The notes under the pieces were generated by a model. The model searched no databases, was not told the origin of the DNA, and worked only from the letters and a program-made list of their open reading frames with translations. A program made the position numbers and the translations under genes. From the NCBI RefSeq assembly GCF_000306235.2, contig NZ_AKWZ02000002.1, positions 448,001-512,000 of the forward strand: a DNA stretch of 64,000 nt, given 5' to 3'. The stretch comes from Leptospira fainei serovar Hurstbridge str. BUT 6 (GTDB taxonomy: Bacteria; Spirochaetota; Leptospiria; Leptospirales; Leptospiraceae). Shown here one piece after another: positions 36,538 to 47,690 of the stretch (positions are counted from its first letter, which is position 1; each line of letters begins with the position of its first letter).

Positions 36538-37095
36538 ATGTTTACGCCTCGCAAAGGATTCGGAGAAAAGGAAAAGAAGTTCGATAAAAAACGATTCGCA
36601 AAGTTGCTCGGATTCTCATTAACGATCGGTCTACTCTCTGCCTTGCTTATCAGATCCTGGATTTTTTTTCCGTTCACTTCGAATACCTCGGAAATGAATC
36701 CTGCGATTCCAAAAGGAAAAAGAATCTATATTTATCGTTGGATTCAACCCTCTTCGCTATTTTTAGGGGATATTGTTTTAGCGGAACATCCGACTCAAGC
36801 CGGGAGTGTAGTTTTAGGAAGAATCGTGGGTAAGCCGGGTGACACTCTTTCCATGAAGGAAAAAGTTCTATTTAGGAATAGCATACCCGAAACGGAAGTC
36901 AGTTTACCCTACAAGATTTCTCATCAAGACGGTAGAAATCCATTTCCATCGCTACATTCGAATCGGGACAATTTTTCGGCTCTCCTCGTCGAGGATCGAA
37001 ATTTCTTTCTACTTTGCGATAATCGGGACGATTGCCTGGATTCCAGAGATTTCGGCCCAATTCCTTTCGAAAAACTCATCGGTAAAGTATTATAG
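36538..37095 (+). CDS. Signal peptidase I paralogue lacking the catalytic dyad
   Basis: The 185-residue protein has one N-terminal membrane helix (about 22-45) and the type I signal peptidase layout. The SxMxP box reads SEMNP, so the catalytic Ser position is Glu52. The Lys box (normally KRVVGxPGD) reads GRIVGKPGD, so the general-base Lys is Gly94. Box E survives as CDNRDDCLDSRDFGPIP (160-176). A neighbouring Ser51 exists but is one residue out of register. Peptidase activity is therefore unlikely; binding or regulatory function is possible. It overlaps the convergent membrane-protein gene by 6 bases. Confidence 0.85.
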   Translation: MFTPRKGFGEKEKKFDKKRFAKLLGFSLTIGLLSALLIRSWIFFPFTSNTSEMNPAIPKGKRIYIYRWIQPSSLFLGDIVLAEHPTQAGSVVLGRIVGKPGDTLSMKEKVLFRNSIPETEVSLPYKISHQDGRNPFPSLHSNRDNFSALLVEDRNFFLLCDNRDDCLDSRDFGPIPFEKLIGKVL

Positions 37096-38766
37096 GACCT
37101 TTCTTTTCTTTCGGAAAATTTCGAACGCGACTCCCGTGACATCCGAAAAGGCGGAGATTGAATCGTAATTTAATTTCAAACGATCGGAGAATTCCGGCCA
37201 CCTGTCTTTCTTAACCAGGTCTCTTTTATTGATCGGATCCTCCGCTATCACTATAAGATCGAACTGAAACCGATCCATCTCCGAGAGAAATTTTTTACGA
37301 AACTCCTCCTTTTGAGACGAGTCCGCCCAAAGACCGTAATCCAAAGTAAAATAGGAATCGAACTCCAAGTTATATCGTAATATTGCAGCCAAGGAAAACG
37401 TTGCGCTATCCAGCGCAACATAAGAGATCCTTTTCGTTTCACTTCGTAATTCGGGAACGATTCGATCCAACTCTTCGTACAATCGAAACGGCTGCCATCC
37501 TTGGGCAAGACGAGGACCGACGAGACCGTTTCCCTTATACAACTGCAGCGAAAGATTTTGTTTTTTGAAATTGCAGAAAAGAATTCCGCCGAATAAGAAA
37601 ATCGAAAAAAAAGCATTCGTAGTCCGCGTCGATTCCTTATCCGAAAGATATTTAATAAAAGTGGAATATGCCGATCCAACGAGAACGGCCGCCATACATT
37701 GCAAAATCACCCAAGTAGGAATCAGATAATAATGAAATCCCCGAATTTGAATCCAGTAGGTCAAAAGCCCCGCAAACAAGGAAGGCAGGAGTAAATGAGA
37801 ATCTCGGTATTTTTTCGTAAAAATAAATAAAAAAAATACGATCAGGAAATATCCGCCGAACTTACCGCTCCTCGCGTTACTAAGTGGAATTAGAAAATCG
37901 GATCCTGAGAACGAAAATAAGGAGAGAACCGAGGATTCCCAAGACGGCATCGGGAGCAGCTGATTGTGAGATCGAATATTGGAAGCCAGCGCATCAAAAA
38001 TCAAAGTCGTTTTTCCAGATGCCAAAATAGGCCAGAAAAGAAATAGGAGGACCGATACACCGACGACACAGGCGATTACGATGGATAGATGTTCCTTTCT
38101 GGAAAGACTCGGAACTCCTTGTCCTGACTTCCTAAATTGTTTTAGAAATGAATAATATCTTTCTCCGAGCAGAATGATGGGAAACAAAAGAAAGAAAGGC
38201 TTAATCATAGCCGAGAAGACGGAGAGCGCGACTATGATCGGTAATCTCCGGAATAATCGCAAATATCCGTCCTGGGTAGGATTAGCCTCTCCTTTTTGCG
38301 GAAGGAGTACATTCCAAAGCAAGAAAAGAGGAAGGAGAAAGATAGTTTCTCTCTGAAAACTCCCGTAGGGAGCCGCCTCCTCAGGCAGCGTTAGAAATAA
38401 GAATCCGCCGACAAAGGCAGGGACGAATCCGGAGCTGCGATATAAAAAAAGGCAAAGTAACCCGGCGCAAACCAAAATCCAAATCAGTTCCGAAAGCCGA
38501 ATCCCAAAATCGGAAGTTCCAAAAATATGCAAAAGAAGCAAATTCGTCCAGTGCGTGCCAGGAAGGTTAAACGAATAAAAATCGAGATACGGTAATTTTC
38601 CTAAACCGAATAAAACGGATTCTAACCGTAATTGAGATGCGTCCAAACTCAAATACGCCGGCCATCGTAGGAAGGATGAGTAGAATTCAAGCAGATTTGC
38701 CGTAAAACCGATGGCAATTCCAACGGAGATGAAGACGAGAAGTAACCGGATTTTCTGTGTTTTCAT
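37090..38766 (-). CDS. Polytopic membrane protein, GT-C glycosyltransferase-like
   Basis: A start at ATG 38766 gives 558 residues; a TTG 16 codons upstream is less likely. Ten or more hydrophobic helices and an early luminal loop with YLSLDASQLRLESVLFG and LPYLDFYSFNLPGTHW recall the GT-C (GT39/83, PMT/ArnT) fold, where acidic residues in the first loop are catalytic. A soluble C-terminal part (about 440-558) follows. The donor is probably a polyprenyl-phosphate sugar, by family analogy only. Flanking genes give no pathway clue. Confidence 0.65.
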   Translation of the reverse strand: MKTQKIRLLLVFISVGIAIGFTANLLEFYSSFLRWPAYLSLDASQLRLESVLFGLGKLPYLDFYSFNLPGTHWTNLLLLHIFGTSDFGIRLSELIWILVCAGLLCLFLYRSSGFVPAFVGGFLFLTLPEEAAPYGSFQRETIFLLPLFLLWNVLLPQKGEANPTQDGYLRLFRRLPIIVALSVFSAMIKPFFLLFPIILLGERYYSFLKQFRKSGQGVPSLSRKEHLSIVIACVVGVSVLLFLFWPILASGKTTLIFDALASNIRSHNQLLPMPSWESSVLSLFSFSGSDFLIPLSNARSGKFGGYFLIVFFLFIFTKKYRDSHLLLPSLFAGLLTYWIQIRGFHYYLIPTWVILQCMAAVLVGSAYSTFIKYLSDKESTRTTNAFFSIFLFGGILFCNFKKQNLSLQLYKGNGLVGPRLAQGWQPFRLYEELDRIVPELRSETKRISYVALDSATFSLAAILRYNLEFDSYFTLDYGLWADSSQKEEFRKKFLSEMDRFQFDLIVIAEDPINKRDLVKKDRWPEFSDRLKLNYDSISAFSDVTGVAFEIFRKKRKVL

Positions 38767-38833
38767 TCTTGGGTTTCGCTTAGGAAGATCCCCCCTTAGT
38801 CCTCTTAATTTCAAGTTAAAATGATTGTCCTAA

Positions 38834-39961
<1,128 letters not shown>

Positions 39962-39964
39962 TCG

Positions 39965-41155
39965 ATGCAACAACTACCTAGACTCGAGCACGAAGATCTT
40001 AAAGGCAAGCGAGTCTTCCTCCGTGTTGATTTTAACGTTCCTATTGAGAACGGTAAAGTCACGGATTCGACCCGAATTGAAAAAACAATCCCAACCATCG
40101 AGCTCCTTGTAAAAAAAGGAGCCCGGATTATCATCGGAAGCCATCTCGGTCGCCCGAAAGGAAAACCCGATCCCCAATTTTCTATGGAGCCCGTTTTTGA
40201 AGTCTTCAAAGGATTAATTAACGTACCTGTTTCCTTCTCGAAAAACGTCGTAGGAGACCAAGTAGTCAAACTCTCCAAAGACTTGAAAGACGGTGAAATT
40301 TTAGTTCTGGAAAATTTACGTTTTCATAAAGAAGAGGAAGAGAACGATCCCGGGTTTTCGAAAAAGCTTGCGGCATTAGCCGACGTTTACGTGAACGATG
40401 CGTTCGGAGCGGCTCATAGGGCGCACGCCTCTACTGAAGGAATCGCTCATCTCCTTCCGTCATTTGCGGGCCTTCTGATGTATAAGGAAATCGCCGAGCT
40501 ATCCAGCCTACTTTCCAGGCCCGCGAAACCTTTCGTAGCCATTATAGGCGGTTCCAAAGTCTCTTCAAAGATCAGTGTAATTAAAAACCTGATCGATAAA
40601 GTGGACCATATTTTGATCGGCGGAGGAATGGCTTATACCTTCCTCAAGTCTCGCGCGGTTCCCGTGGGAAATTCCTTAGTCGAAAAGGATTTCGAAGTCG
40701 AAGCCTTCCAGCTAATCGAACGAGCCGGAGTCGCCGGAGTCGATTTTCAACTTCCGGTCGACCATATCATCGGAGATAAATTCGATCCGAAAGCCAAAAG
40801 TAAAACCGTGGATAAGATGGGAATTTTGGACGGATGGATGGGAATGGACATCGGCCCGAAAACGATATCAAATTACGAAAAAGTGATAAAGAACGCTGCG
40901 ACCATCGTGTGGAACGGACCGATGGGGGTTTTCGAGTTTGATAAATTTGCTGAAGGAACTATGGCAATCGCGAAAGCGGTCGCAAAATCGAAAGCAAAAA
41001 CCGTCGTAGGCGGCGGCGATTCCATTGCGGCCATTAATAAGGCGAAAGTGGAAGACAAGATCACTCACGTTTCTACCGGTGGAGGAGCCTCTTTGGAATT
41101 CCTGGAAGGAAAAAAACTTCCCGGCGTACAGGCTCTTCTGAAAAAAGCGGAATAA
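39965..41155 (+). CDS. pgk: Phosphoglycerate kinase
   Basis: The 396-residue enzyme transfers phosphate from 1,3-bisphosphoglycerate to ADP. It shows [14 protein letters not shown], the [11 protein letters not shown] substrate loop, [15 protein letters not shown], the GGSKVSSKI hinge and the nucleotide-binding GGGDSIAAI and [13 protein letters not shown]. The length is standard. It is translated immediately after gap and is followed 41 bases later by tpiA. Confidence 0.98.
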   Translation: MQQLPRLEHEDLKGKRVFLRVDFNVPIENGKVTDSTRIEKTIPTIELLVKKGARIIIGSHLGRPKGKPDPQFSMEPVFEVFKGLINVPVSFSKNVVGDQVVKLSKDLKDGEILVLENLRFHKEEEENDPGFSKKLAALADVYVNDAFGAAHRAHASTEGIAHLLPSFAGLLMYKEIAELSSLLSRPAKPFVAIIGGSKVSSKISVIKNLIDKVDHILIGGGMAYTFLKSRAVPVGNSLVEKDFEVEAFQLIERAGVAGVDFQLPVDHIIGDKFDPKAKSKTVDKMGILDGWMGMDIGPKTISNYEKVIKNAATIVWNGPMGVFEFDKFAEGTMAIAKAVAKSKAKTVVGGGDSIAAINKAKVEDKITHVSTGGGASLEFLEGKKLPGVQALLKKAE

Positions 41156-41196
41156 TCCCCGCGTAAGATTCTAATTTATAGTCGAGGAAAGACGAT

Positions 41197-41949
41197 ATGC
41201 GACCTAAAATAATTGCCGGTAACTGGAAAATGAATCTCTCCGAAAAAGAAGCGCTCTCATTAGCGGCCGGACTCAAGGAGAAGTTACCGTCGATTCAGAA
41301 GGACAAAAAAGCGATCGTCTTTCCCTCTTCGATTCACCTGGCGTCCATATCCAAAATTTTGGAGGGTTCCGGAATCGGTGTAGGCGCGCAAAACATCTAC
41401 CCTTCTCCGCTCACTGCAATGACGGGAGAAACCAGTCCCGACCATCTGAAAGAGCTCGGTCTCAAATTCGCTTTGGTCGGCCATTCGGAACGTCGCCAAT
41501 TTTTAGGAGAAACGAATTCGTTTTGTAACCAAAAAGTCTCATACCTAGCCTCTCATGACTTTACCGCCATTTACTGCGTGGGAGAAACCCTAGCGGAACG
41601 TGAAGCGGGTAAAACTTTCGAAATTTTGGGAACACAGATATGGGAAGGCTTGGCAAACATTCATAGCGATTTATTCCCCCGAATCTGGGTCGCCTATGAA
41701 CCGGTTTGGGCGATCGGAACAGGGAAAGTAGCTACACCTGTTCAGGCCCAAGAAGCACATTCTTTCATTCGGAAAGAAATCGAAGGCCTCTTCCAAAATG
41801 GGACGGAAATTGCCGCCTCACTTCCAATTTTATATGGCGGATCGGTTAAACCGGATAACGTAAAAGAACTTTTATCCCAGCCGGATATCGATGGCGGGTT
41901 AGTAGGCGGAGCTAGCCAAAAGTTGGAAAGCTTCCTAGGTTTATTTTAA
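41197..41949 (+). CDS. tpiA: Triosephosphate isomerase
   Basis: The 250-residue TIM barrel interconverts glyceraldehyde-3-phosphate and dihydroxyacetone phosphate. The catalytic Lys is in IAGNWKMN, the His in VGHSERR, and the Glu in [12 protein letters not shown]; the phosphate loop is [10 protein letters not shown]. It completes the gap-pgk-tpiA cluster. GAGGAAAG precedes the ATG. Confidence 0.98.
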   Translation: MRPKIIAGNWKMNLSEKEALSLAAGLKEKLPSIQKDKKAIVFPSSIHLASISKILEGSGIGVGAQNIYPSPLTAMTGETSPDHLKELGLKFALVGHSERRQFLGETNSFCNQKVSYLASHDFTAIYCVGETLAEREAGKTFEILGTQIWEGLANIHSDLFPRIWVAYEPVWAIGTGKVATPVQAQEAHSFIRKEIEGLFQNGTEIAASLPILYGGSVKPDNVKELLSQPDIDGGLVGGASQKLESFLGLF

Positions 41950-42119
41950 GCGCTAGGGTATTCGAATTCGATCGATTCCTCTGCAATCGACGGAACGTCC
42001 CTTCGGCTGAAACGATCCGGGTGGGTTTTTAATTGTCACCACGGGCGCTCGGCATAGCTTGGATCGTGGCGGCTTCTTTTAATCCGCAAACTGACCCAAT
42101 CATATAGGATTTTCGCAAT

Positions 42120-42506
42120 ATGGGATTTATTACTGGAACTATTCTTGTCCTCTTCGTTTTCGTTAGCCTTTTTCTCATCCTGTTGGTAATGATCCAAACC
42201 GGAAAAGGTGGGATGGGCGGCGTTTTGGGCGGCGGGGCAAGCCAATCAGTATTCGGTTCTTCGACCGCAGATGTTTTGACAAAAGCAACTCGCGTTGCAG
42301 GTCTTCTTTTTTTGGCGCTCTCTTTGATTCTTTCTTTCCTTTTTGCTAAGACTAGTGGATACAATACGACTCCGGTTCCGGAAGTGGTACCTGCTCAGTC
42401 CGCTCCGGTTGATGGAACCCCAGAGAACCAAGGAGGCTCCAATGCCCAGCCAGCTCAGCCGACTCCAAATGCGGCAACCGCTCCCCAAGGACAAACAAAA
42501 CCGTAA
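42120..42506 (+). CDS. secG: SecG translocase subunit with long Pro/Gln-rich tail
   Basis: The 128-residue protein has two membrane helices (about 3-24 and 57-78). Between them is the conserved SecG loop [20 protein letters not shown] with the following [14 protein letters not shown]. It supports SecYEG protein export. A cytoplasmic or periplasmic tail of about 45 Pro/Gln/Ala-rich residues (from [10 protein letters not shown] on) exceeds the usual SecG length. No clear ribosome site precedes the ATG. Its last 65 bases overlap the next gene, whose ribosome site lies inside secG. Its place after the glycolytic genes is common in bacteria. Confidence 0.92.
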   Translation: MGFITGTILVLFVFVSLFLILLVMIQTGKGGMGGVLGGGASQSVFGSSTADVLTKATRVAGLLFLALSLILSFLFAKTSGYNTTPVPEVVPAQSAPVDGTPENQGGSNAQPAQPTPNAATAPQGQTKP

Positions 42507-43209
42507 TTTTTTCTCTGCAAAGCCGAGATCGGTCGAAAGAACCGTTCTTGGCTGCGTTTTCATAATTCTAATAACCGCATTCCCCGCTTTTTCCCAATCC
42601 CAAGACCCTCAGAAATCACAATCCTCTCAAACGGCGCAAATCCTGAATCAAAGGATTTTAAAAGCCTATGAAAGTCTAGGTGTTGCCCGAGAACTCTTAA
42701 AATTAGAAAGAATGGAAAGCCTCCCTCAAGGGACTGTCGTCACCTGGGTAGGAAATTTTCCCAATCGGAAGGGAGTAAAAATCACTAAATTCTCCGTAAC
42801 CCAATCCCGGCAAATTCCTGGCGGAATCGATCGATCGGAAGAAAAATCCATTTTGCTGGAATTTAACGGATCCACACTATCAAAAGTCGAATCCGAAATA
42901 AAGACCGCGAATTACGCTACGGAAGATACGACTTCAGTACGCATGACCGATACTACTCCTCTGGATAACAACGTGGACGATCTATTGATTCATGCCGATC
43001 GAAACGGCCGAGAGGCGGAATACCCCCTCAATTATCTTCCGGACGAAGGCGTAAATCGCGAACGATCGGAATTTAAGAAGGAATTCTATCTAAAGCTGAT
43101 CGAAGATTTTTTCATTCACGTTCTCAGAATTCAGGAAATGCAGAATCAACAAACTGCGAAAAATCAAAAAAAATTACTGCAAACTTTTAAAGAATCCCTA
43201 GAATATTGA
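42442..43209 (+). CDS. Exported protein of unknown function
   Basis: The start is ATG 42442, chosen because AGGAGG lies 6 bases upstream, inside secG; earlier in-frame codons have no such signal. The 255-residue product has a basic N-terminus, a hydrophobic signal segment ([20 protein letters not shown]), a Gln/Ser-rich spacer, a predicted beta-rich part and a charged C-terminal helix ([15 protein letters not shown]). No family is recognised. It ends 5 bases before the histidine kinase ATG, so it may belong to the signalling unit and could be periplasmic. Confidence 0.75.
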   Translation: MPSQLSRLQMRQPLPKDKQNRNFFSAKPRSVERTVLGCVFIILITAFPAFSQSQDPQKSQSSQTAQILNQRILKAYESLGVARELLKLERMESLPQGTVVTWVGNFPNRKGVKITKFSVTQSRQIPGGIDRSEEKSILLEFNGSTLSKVESEIKTANYATEDTTSVRMTDTTPLDNNVDDLLIHADRNGREAEYPLNYLPDEGVNRERSEFKKEFYLKLIEDFFIHVLRIQEMQNQQTAKNQKKLLQTFKESLEY

Positions 43210-43214
43210 TTCGG

Positions 43215-44339
43215 ATGTCATCCCTAATGGAAAACCTCCACGAGCGGGCGGAGGAACTCCAAGCAATTCTCGACGGTATTACGGAACCCCTCGTATTAAT
43301 CGATTCTGGGTTCAGAATTCGTCGTGTAAACAGAGCCACATTGGAGTTCTCTGAAGAAACGGATTTCCCATCGGTATTGGGAAGGAAGTGTTATTCTCTC
43401 TTATACAATCGTTCCGCCATATGTCCTTTCTGTCCGATGAAAGATCATTATGAAAATGAATCCGATTTCAATCGGGAGTTCGAAGGCAGAAACGGTATCA
43501 GTCGCGAAATCTTCCATGTATCAAATAATCAAAAAGAAACGCTGTATCTTGACTTTTTTCCTATCAAGAAAGACGGCAATATAGTTTCGGTCGTTGAGAA
43601 AATCAGCAACATAACTCGGATCAAAGAGAAAGAGGAAGAGAATCTCCGGATCCGAAACCTTGCTTCCCTTGGAATTTTTATCTCCGGAGTAGCGCACGAG
43701 CTGAATAACCCTCTTACCGGAATGAGTCTAACTCTCCAAAATCTTATGAATAATCTTTCGAGTATGGATCCGGATTTTTTTCGGAAAAGACTCGAAATGA
43801 TTAAGGAAGATCTGACTAGAGCGGCAATGATCGTAGCGGATATCATCAGTTTTGCCAAACCCGATAAATTGGTGACTACTTCGGCTGATATTTACGAAAC
43901 CATAATGAAGGCCAAGGATTCGGTCATCTGGGTTTATCCGGTTTTATCGAAGAATATCGAGTGGGAAATACTTTGCGAACCGGGAATTTATTTCCAGTTT
44001 AATCCTGTAAAGATAGAAAGACTGTTTATAAATTTATTTAAAAATAGCCTGCAAGCGTACGATTATGGGGAAGGCAAGATACGAGTAGAAGTTCGACGGA
44101 CCAGAAACATGTTGCATATCTTCGTCGAAGATACTGCCGGCGGAATTCCGGAAAACATGTTGGACAAAATCTTCTCCCCCTTCTTTACTAAGAATAAATC
44201 GGGAGTCGGCACTGGTTTGGGATTATCGATCTGCCACTCCATAGTTAGGGAACACAGCGGGGAATTGACCGTTCGCTCCTACGATCGTAAAACTAGGTTT
44301 AGAGTTTCCCTTCCCCTAGAACAACCTCGAGGGAACTAG
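43215..44339 (+). CDS. PAS-domain sensor histidine kinase
   Basis: ATG 43215 gives 374 residues with no membrane helix. The PAS domain (about 10-135) carries a Cys cluster (C59, then CPFC at 70-73) seen in a subset of PAS kinases that may sense redox or metal. The HisKA box has phospho-acceptor His161 in [13 protein letters not shown]. The HATPase domain follows with [13 protein letters not shown] (N-box), [13 protein letters not shown] and [15 protein letters not shown]. It is cytoplasmic. Its partner is almost certainly the receiver protein encoded 3 bases downstream. Confidence 0.9.
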   Translation: MSSLMENLHERAEELQAILDGITEPLVLIDSGFRIRRVNRATLEFSEETDFPSVLGRKCYSLLYNRSAICPFCPMKDHYENESDFNREFEGRNGISREIFHVSNNQKETLYLDFFPIKKDGNIVSVVEKISNITRIKEKEEENLRIRNLASLGIFISGVAHELNNPLTGMSLTLQNLMNNLSSMDPDFFRKRLEMIKEDLTRAAMIVADIISFAKPDKLVTTSADIYETIMKAKDSVIWVYPVLSKNIEWEILCEPGIYFQFNPVKIERLFINLFKNSLQAYDYGEGKIRVEVRRTRNMLHIFVEDTAGGIPENMLDKIFSPFFTKNKSGVGTGLGLSICHSIVREHSGELTVRSYDRKTRFRVSLPLEQPRGN

Positions 44340-44341
44340 CT

Positions 44342-45334
44342 TTGTCCAAGCATCGAATCTTAGTCGTCGAAGATATTCATTCCATACGCGAAGCGATCAA
44401 GGATATTTTGACTCGCAATTACCAAGTATTCGATGCGGAAAATTACGACGAGGCAGTGAGGATTCTATCTTCGAATCCGGTGGATTTAGTCATCACCGAT
44501 ATACGAATGCCGGGAAAATCAGGATTGGATCTTATCAAAACGATTCAGAAAGATCACCCGCAAGTTTTATACTCCCTGATGACTGCGTACAATATTAATG
44601 ATTACATAAAATTCGCGTACGAACACGATATCTGGAATATCATTCCTAAGTATTCCTTCCTAGATATTAACCTTATTTCGGTGATGGTCCATAAATTACT
44701 GAATAAGGATATATTCGGCGTGGAAAAATACTTCGGTCCCGGATTTTCCTTGATGGACGGTGATTCCGAAGGATTTAGCCTTCCTCCCGAAAACGGAGTC
44801 GTATTCAAAAAAATCAGTTCGGATGACGAGCGGAATTATCTTTGCAACCGAATCGCAAAATACCTAATCGAAAAAGGAGCTCCCAACGCGGTTCACCAGA
44901 TTCTGGAAGAGTTAACTTCGAACGCAATGATTCGGGCCCCGAGAGATTCTAAAGGAAATTCCAAGTATCAGTTCGAATTGCCTTCCCGCGATTTATTGGT
45001 TCCGCTGGAGAATATTCAGCTCGCAGATACCGACTATTTTGAAATCGGATACGGGATTGCGGATAATTCTTATATTATCGTAGTTAGGGACCATTTCGGA
45101 TCCTTGAATAAAAAGGAAATTCTAAAGCGTTTGGATCGCCATATTACCGTTGAGGACTCAAACGGGCTACCCGCCGGGTTAGCCGATTCACACGGCAGGG
45201 GTCTTTATATCTGCCGGGAAATTTCCGATCAATTGATTTTCAATATCGCAAAAAATCGGAAAACTGAGATCATCGCTCTGCTTGACAAGCAAACGAATAA
45301 AGGATACAAATCGCTTTCCATTTACGAAGCGTAA
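44342..45334 (+). CDS. Receiver-HATPase response regulator
   Basis: A TTG start with GAGGGA upstream gives 330 residues. The receiver domain (1-120) has the acid pair E10/D11, phospho-acceptor D53 ([12 protein letters not shown]), Thr in LMTAY and Lys in IIPKYSF. The C-terminal domain (about 165-325) is an RsbW-like HATPase: N-box-like [15 protein letters not shown], then VVRDHFGSL and [17 protein letters not shown]. So a kinase signal may control an anti-sigma or serine-kinase-like output rather than DNA binding. No STAS or sigma gene is adjacent. Confidence 0.85.
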   Translation: MSKHRILVVEDIHSIREAIKDILTRNYQVFDAENYDEAVRILSSNPVDLVITDIRMPGKSGLDLIKTIQKDHPQVLYSLMTAYNINDYIKFAYEHDIWNIIPKYSFLDINLISVMVHKLLNKDIFGVEKYFGPGFSLMDGDSEGFSLPPENGVVFKKISSDDERNYLCNRIAKYLIEKGAPNAVHQILEELTSNAMIRAPRDSKGNSKYQFELPSRDLLVPLENIQLADTDYFEIGYGIADNSYIIVVRDHFGSLNKKEILKRLDRHITVEDSNGLPAGLADSHGRGLYICREISDQLIFNIAKNRKTEIIALLDKQTNKGYKSLSIYEA

Positions 45335-45345
45335 AAAGATTCAGT

Positions 45346-46434
45346 TTATCTAAGCTGTTCTTGAAAAAGAACGATCTCTTTCGTTCCTTCCATAAACGCT
45401 GCTCCGATTGTTCCTGTCGAAAAAAACCGAAACGGCTTCTCAGAACTAGGAATCCGTTCTTCCCGGAGAGAAACGCCTTTCTCGTTTAGAAAGTACAAAA
45501 TTCCCTCCGCTTCTCCGGCAAACCAAGTTCCGGAATGGAAAACGGTCTGGTATACCGAATTCATCTTTGTCCTTTTCTTTTCGAAAAGTATCTTTCCGTT
45601 TTTTGAATATAAAATCAGTGCGTCGGGAAATCCGGCAAGGACCTCCCCTTCCGGAGAAACTGCGAGATTGATTTTATGAGGAAATACTTTCCCCAAATTC
45701 CATTCTTCTTTTTCCCCTCCTCCGTGATCAAAGACGCGAATATAATCCCTATTTCCCTTTAGAAAATGAACGGCAATCCGATCTCCGTTGGAAGAAATCG
45801 CCAAACTCTTTGCAAAAACAGGATCTTTATCTCCGATCGTTTTTGAAAACAGCAGATCGCCTTTACCGTCCAGTAGGAAAATCTCTCCTCCCGAAAAGAG
45901 AACCGCGCTTTCTCCCTTGGAGAAAGACTTGGGAGAAAAAGCAAGATCGGTAAGAAACCGCCCGTCCATTTTTTTTATCCCCATCGAATTCCCGTTAATG
46001 TCGGAAATTAAAACCTGATTATTATCTCCCGATAAAAATAGGATAATATTTCCGTCCGGATGAATTCGCGGATAACTTTTATATTCCTTCGTCCAAAGTA
46101 ATTCTCCCGCTTCCGAAAAAAGCTCAACAGCCGACCCTATCTTTTTATAGGCAAGAAAACCCTTTGCAGTAGTCGGGTATTCGATTCGATTTGAATCATC
46201 GATGGGAGTTTCAGTTCCTTCCGGAATCCTGATATAGCTTGATTTAGTCTTATATCCGTTTAATTTTTTTTCCGGCTCAAAGGAGGTTCTAGGGTCGGGA
46301 AACATTCCTAGCTTTCCCTCCTTGCTCCAGGCCCAGGTTCTTTGAATCCCTCGCGCAGTGTCATAGGGATTCCCTAGAAAAAAATAAAAGCCCAAAAAGA
46401 AAATTAAAGTTAACCCCGACACCTGTGCAATCAT
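45346..46434 (-). CDS. Membrane-anchored beta-propeller-like protein
   Basis: The 362-residue protein has one N-terminal hydrophobic anchor (about 6-22) and then repeated short blades with Asp/Gly turns (SEAGELLWTKEYKSYPRIHPDG, LLDGKGDLLFSK, LYSKNGKILFEKKR), resembling PQQ/WD-like propellers. No catalytic motif is visible. It overlaps the end of cinA by 4 bases, so it is the last gene of the long leftward block. It is probably periplasmic; the function is unknown. Confidence 0.7.
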   Translation of the reverse strand: MIAQVSGLTLIFFLGFYFFLGNPYDTARGIQRTWAWSKEGKLGMFPDPRTSFEPEKKLNGYKTKSSYIRIPEGTETPIDDSNRIEYPTTAKGFLAYKKIGSAVELFSEAGELLWTKEYKSYPRIHPDGNIILFLSGDNNQVLISDINGNSMGIKKMDGRFLTDLAFSPKSFSKGESAVLFSGGEIFLLDGKGDLLFSKTIGDKDPVFAKSLAISSNGDRIAVHFLKGNRDYIRVFDHGGGEKEEWNLGKVFPHKINLAVSPEGEVLAGFPDALILYSKNGKILFEKKRTKMNSVYQTVFHSGTWFAGEAEGILYFLNEKGVSLREERIPSSEKPFRFFSTGTIGAAFMEGTKEIVLFQEQLR

Positions 46435-47690
46435 GCGTTCTTCCTTAAGCGATCATAAAGCAGATATAATGCGGTCGTCGCGACTGCATCGCGAAACAAA
46501 TCCCTTTTGAACGGAAAATAAAGTTCCTTAACCGTCGATCCTTTATCGCGCACATAAATTCCGATAAAGACCGTCCCGACTCTCTTAGTCTCCGTCGCCC
46601 CACCCGGTCCGGCAATTCCGGTAATACTGATTGTTAAGTCGGTATTTAAAACTTGTGCAGCTCCTTCCGCCATTTCCTTTGCCGTTTCGGAACTTACCGC
46701 TCCGTAGGTTTCTAAGGTTTCTCGTCGAACTCCTAGCTGGGCTTCCTTAACCGAGTTGGCATATGATACGATGGATCCGATAAAATACTCGGAAGATCCC
46801 GCGCGATCCGTGAACAACTTAGCCACCAAACCCCCGGTACAACTCTCCGCAGTGCCGACCGTCAGCTTTCTTCCCATTAATAATTTCGGTAAGTCTTCGA
46901 AAACGTCTCCAGTACATAGATCGCCGTATCGTTCCTGCGTTGCGGAGATCAGTTGGTCGACGATTTTTCGATCAGAGGATTGATAAGTGACCCGCAAAAA
47001 ACCTCGCTTTGCTGCCACACCCCAAATTGCTTTTCCTTCTTTTAAAGCAGGAATTCCTTGTATGAATTCCTGCTGAAACGTGGATTCGCTCATTCCCCAG
47101 ATGAATAGAAAATCTGAATATAATTCTTCAGAACGGAATAGACGAGTGAGGATAGGACTCAGCTCGTTGGAGAACATCGCAGTCATTTCTTTTGGAACGC
47201 CGGGCATACATCCGAGATACACGTTCGGGCCTAGTTCCGACCAAAATCCCGGCGCAATTCCGACTGCATTCGGAAGAACCTTGGATTTAGATGGAATCGA
47301 TACTTGGCGAACGGCAGTTTCTAAAGTTTCTTCAAAGGGTCTTCCCCGTAACCGATAGATAGCTTTTAGTCGGTCCAAAGCCGTGGAATCTTGGACAGGT
47401 TGCGAGTCCGTCAGCTGACAAACGACCTCCAAAGTATAATCGTCTTCGGTAGGACCTAGGCCCCCGGTCATTATGATTACGATAGGCCGATCCGAGGAGG
47501 CGCCGACCGTAAGAGATTTTAACTCATTACGAATCAGATCCGGAGAATCCGGGAGAACTAGAAATTTTTGGACGATAAATCCGAGACCAAAGAGTTCGTT
47601 TGCAATCCAGGATGAGTTTGTATCCTGACTACGACCTGCGGTCAGTTCCGATCCGGTAGAAACGATTACAAAATGCGCAGAATTCATCAT
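46431..47690 (-). CDS. cinA: CinA family protein (NMN amidohydrolase / ADP-ribose type)
   Basis: The 419-residue protein has the two CinA domains. The N-terminal MoaB-like part has [20 protein letters not shown] and [13 protein letters not shown]. The C-terminal part has [19 protein letters not shown] and [20 protein letters not shown], the nicotinamide mononucleotide deamidase region. It probably recycles pyridine nucleotides. It overlaps argS and the downstream propeller gene by 4 bases each. Confidence 0.95.
   Translation of the reverse strand: MMNSAHFVIVSTGSELTAGRSQDTNSSWIANELFGLGFIVQKFLVLPDSPDLIRNELKSLTVGASSDRPIVIIMTGGLGPTEDDYTLEVVCQLTDSQPVQDSTALDRLKAIYRLRGRPFEETLETAVRQVSIPSKSKVLPNAVGIAPGFWSELGPNVYLGCMPGVPKEMTAMFSNELSPILTRLFRSEELYSDFLFIWGMSESTFQQEFIQGIPALKEGKAIWGVAAKRGFLRVTYQSSDRKIVDQLISATQERYGDLCTGDVFEDLPKLLMGRKLTVGTAESCTGGLVAKLFTDRAGSSEYFIGSIVSYANSVKEAQLGVRRETLETYGAVSSETAKEMAEGAAQVLNTDLTISITGIAGPGGATETKRVGTVFIGIYVRDKGSTVKELYFPFKRDLFRDAVATTALYLLYDRLRKNA

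Noticed and set aside
38767..38814. TTG start for the GT-C-like membrane protein
   Set aside because: The 16 extra residues are charged and precede a good signal-anchor start at ATG 38766.
41950..42119. tRNA or SRP RNA between tpiA and secG
   Set aside because: Some pairing (CCACG with CGTGG) is visible, but there is no T-loop, no tRNA cloverleaf and no SRP tetraloop motif.
42343..42441. 33-codon upstream extension of the exported protein after secG
   Set aside because: The strong AGGAGG lies just before ATG 42442; the extension lies deeper in secG without any start signal.
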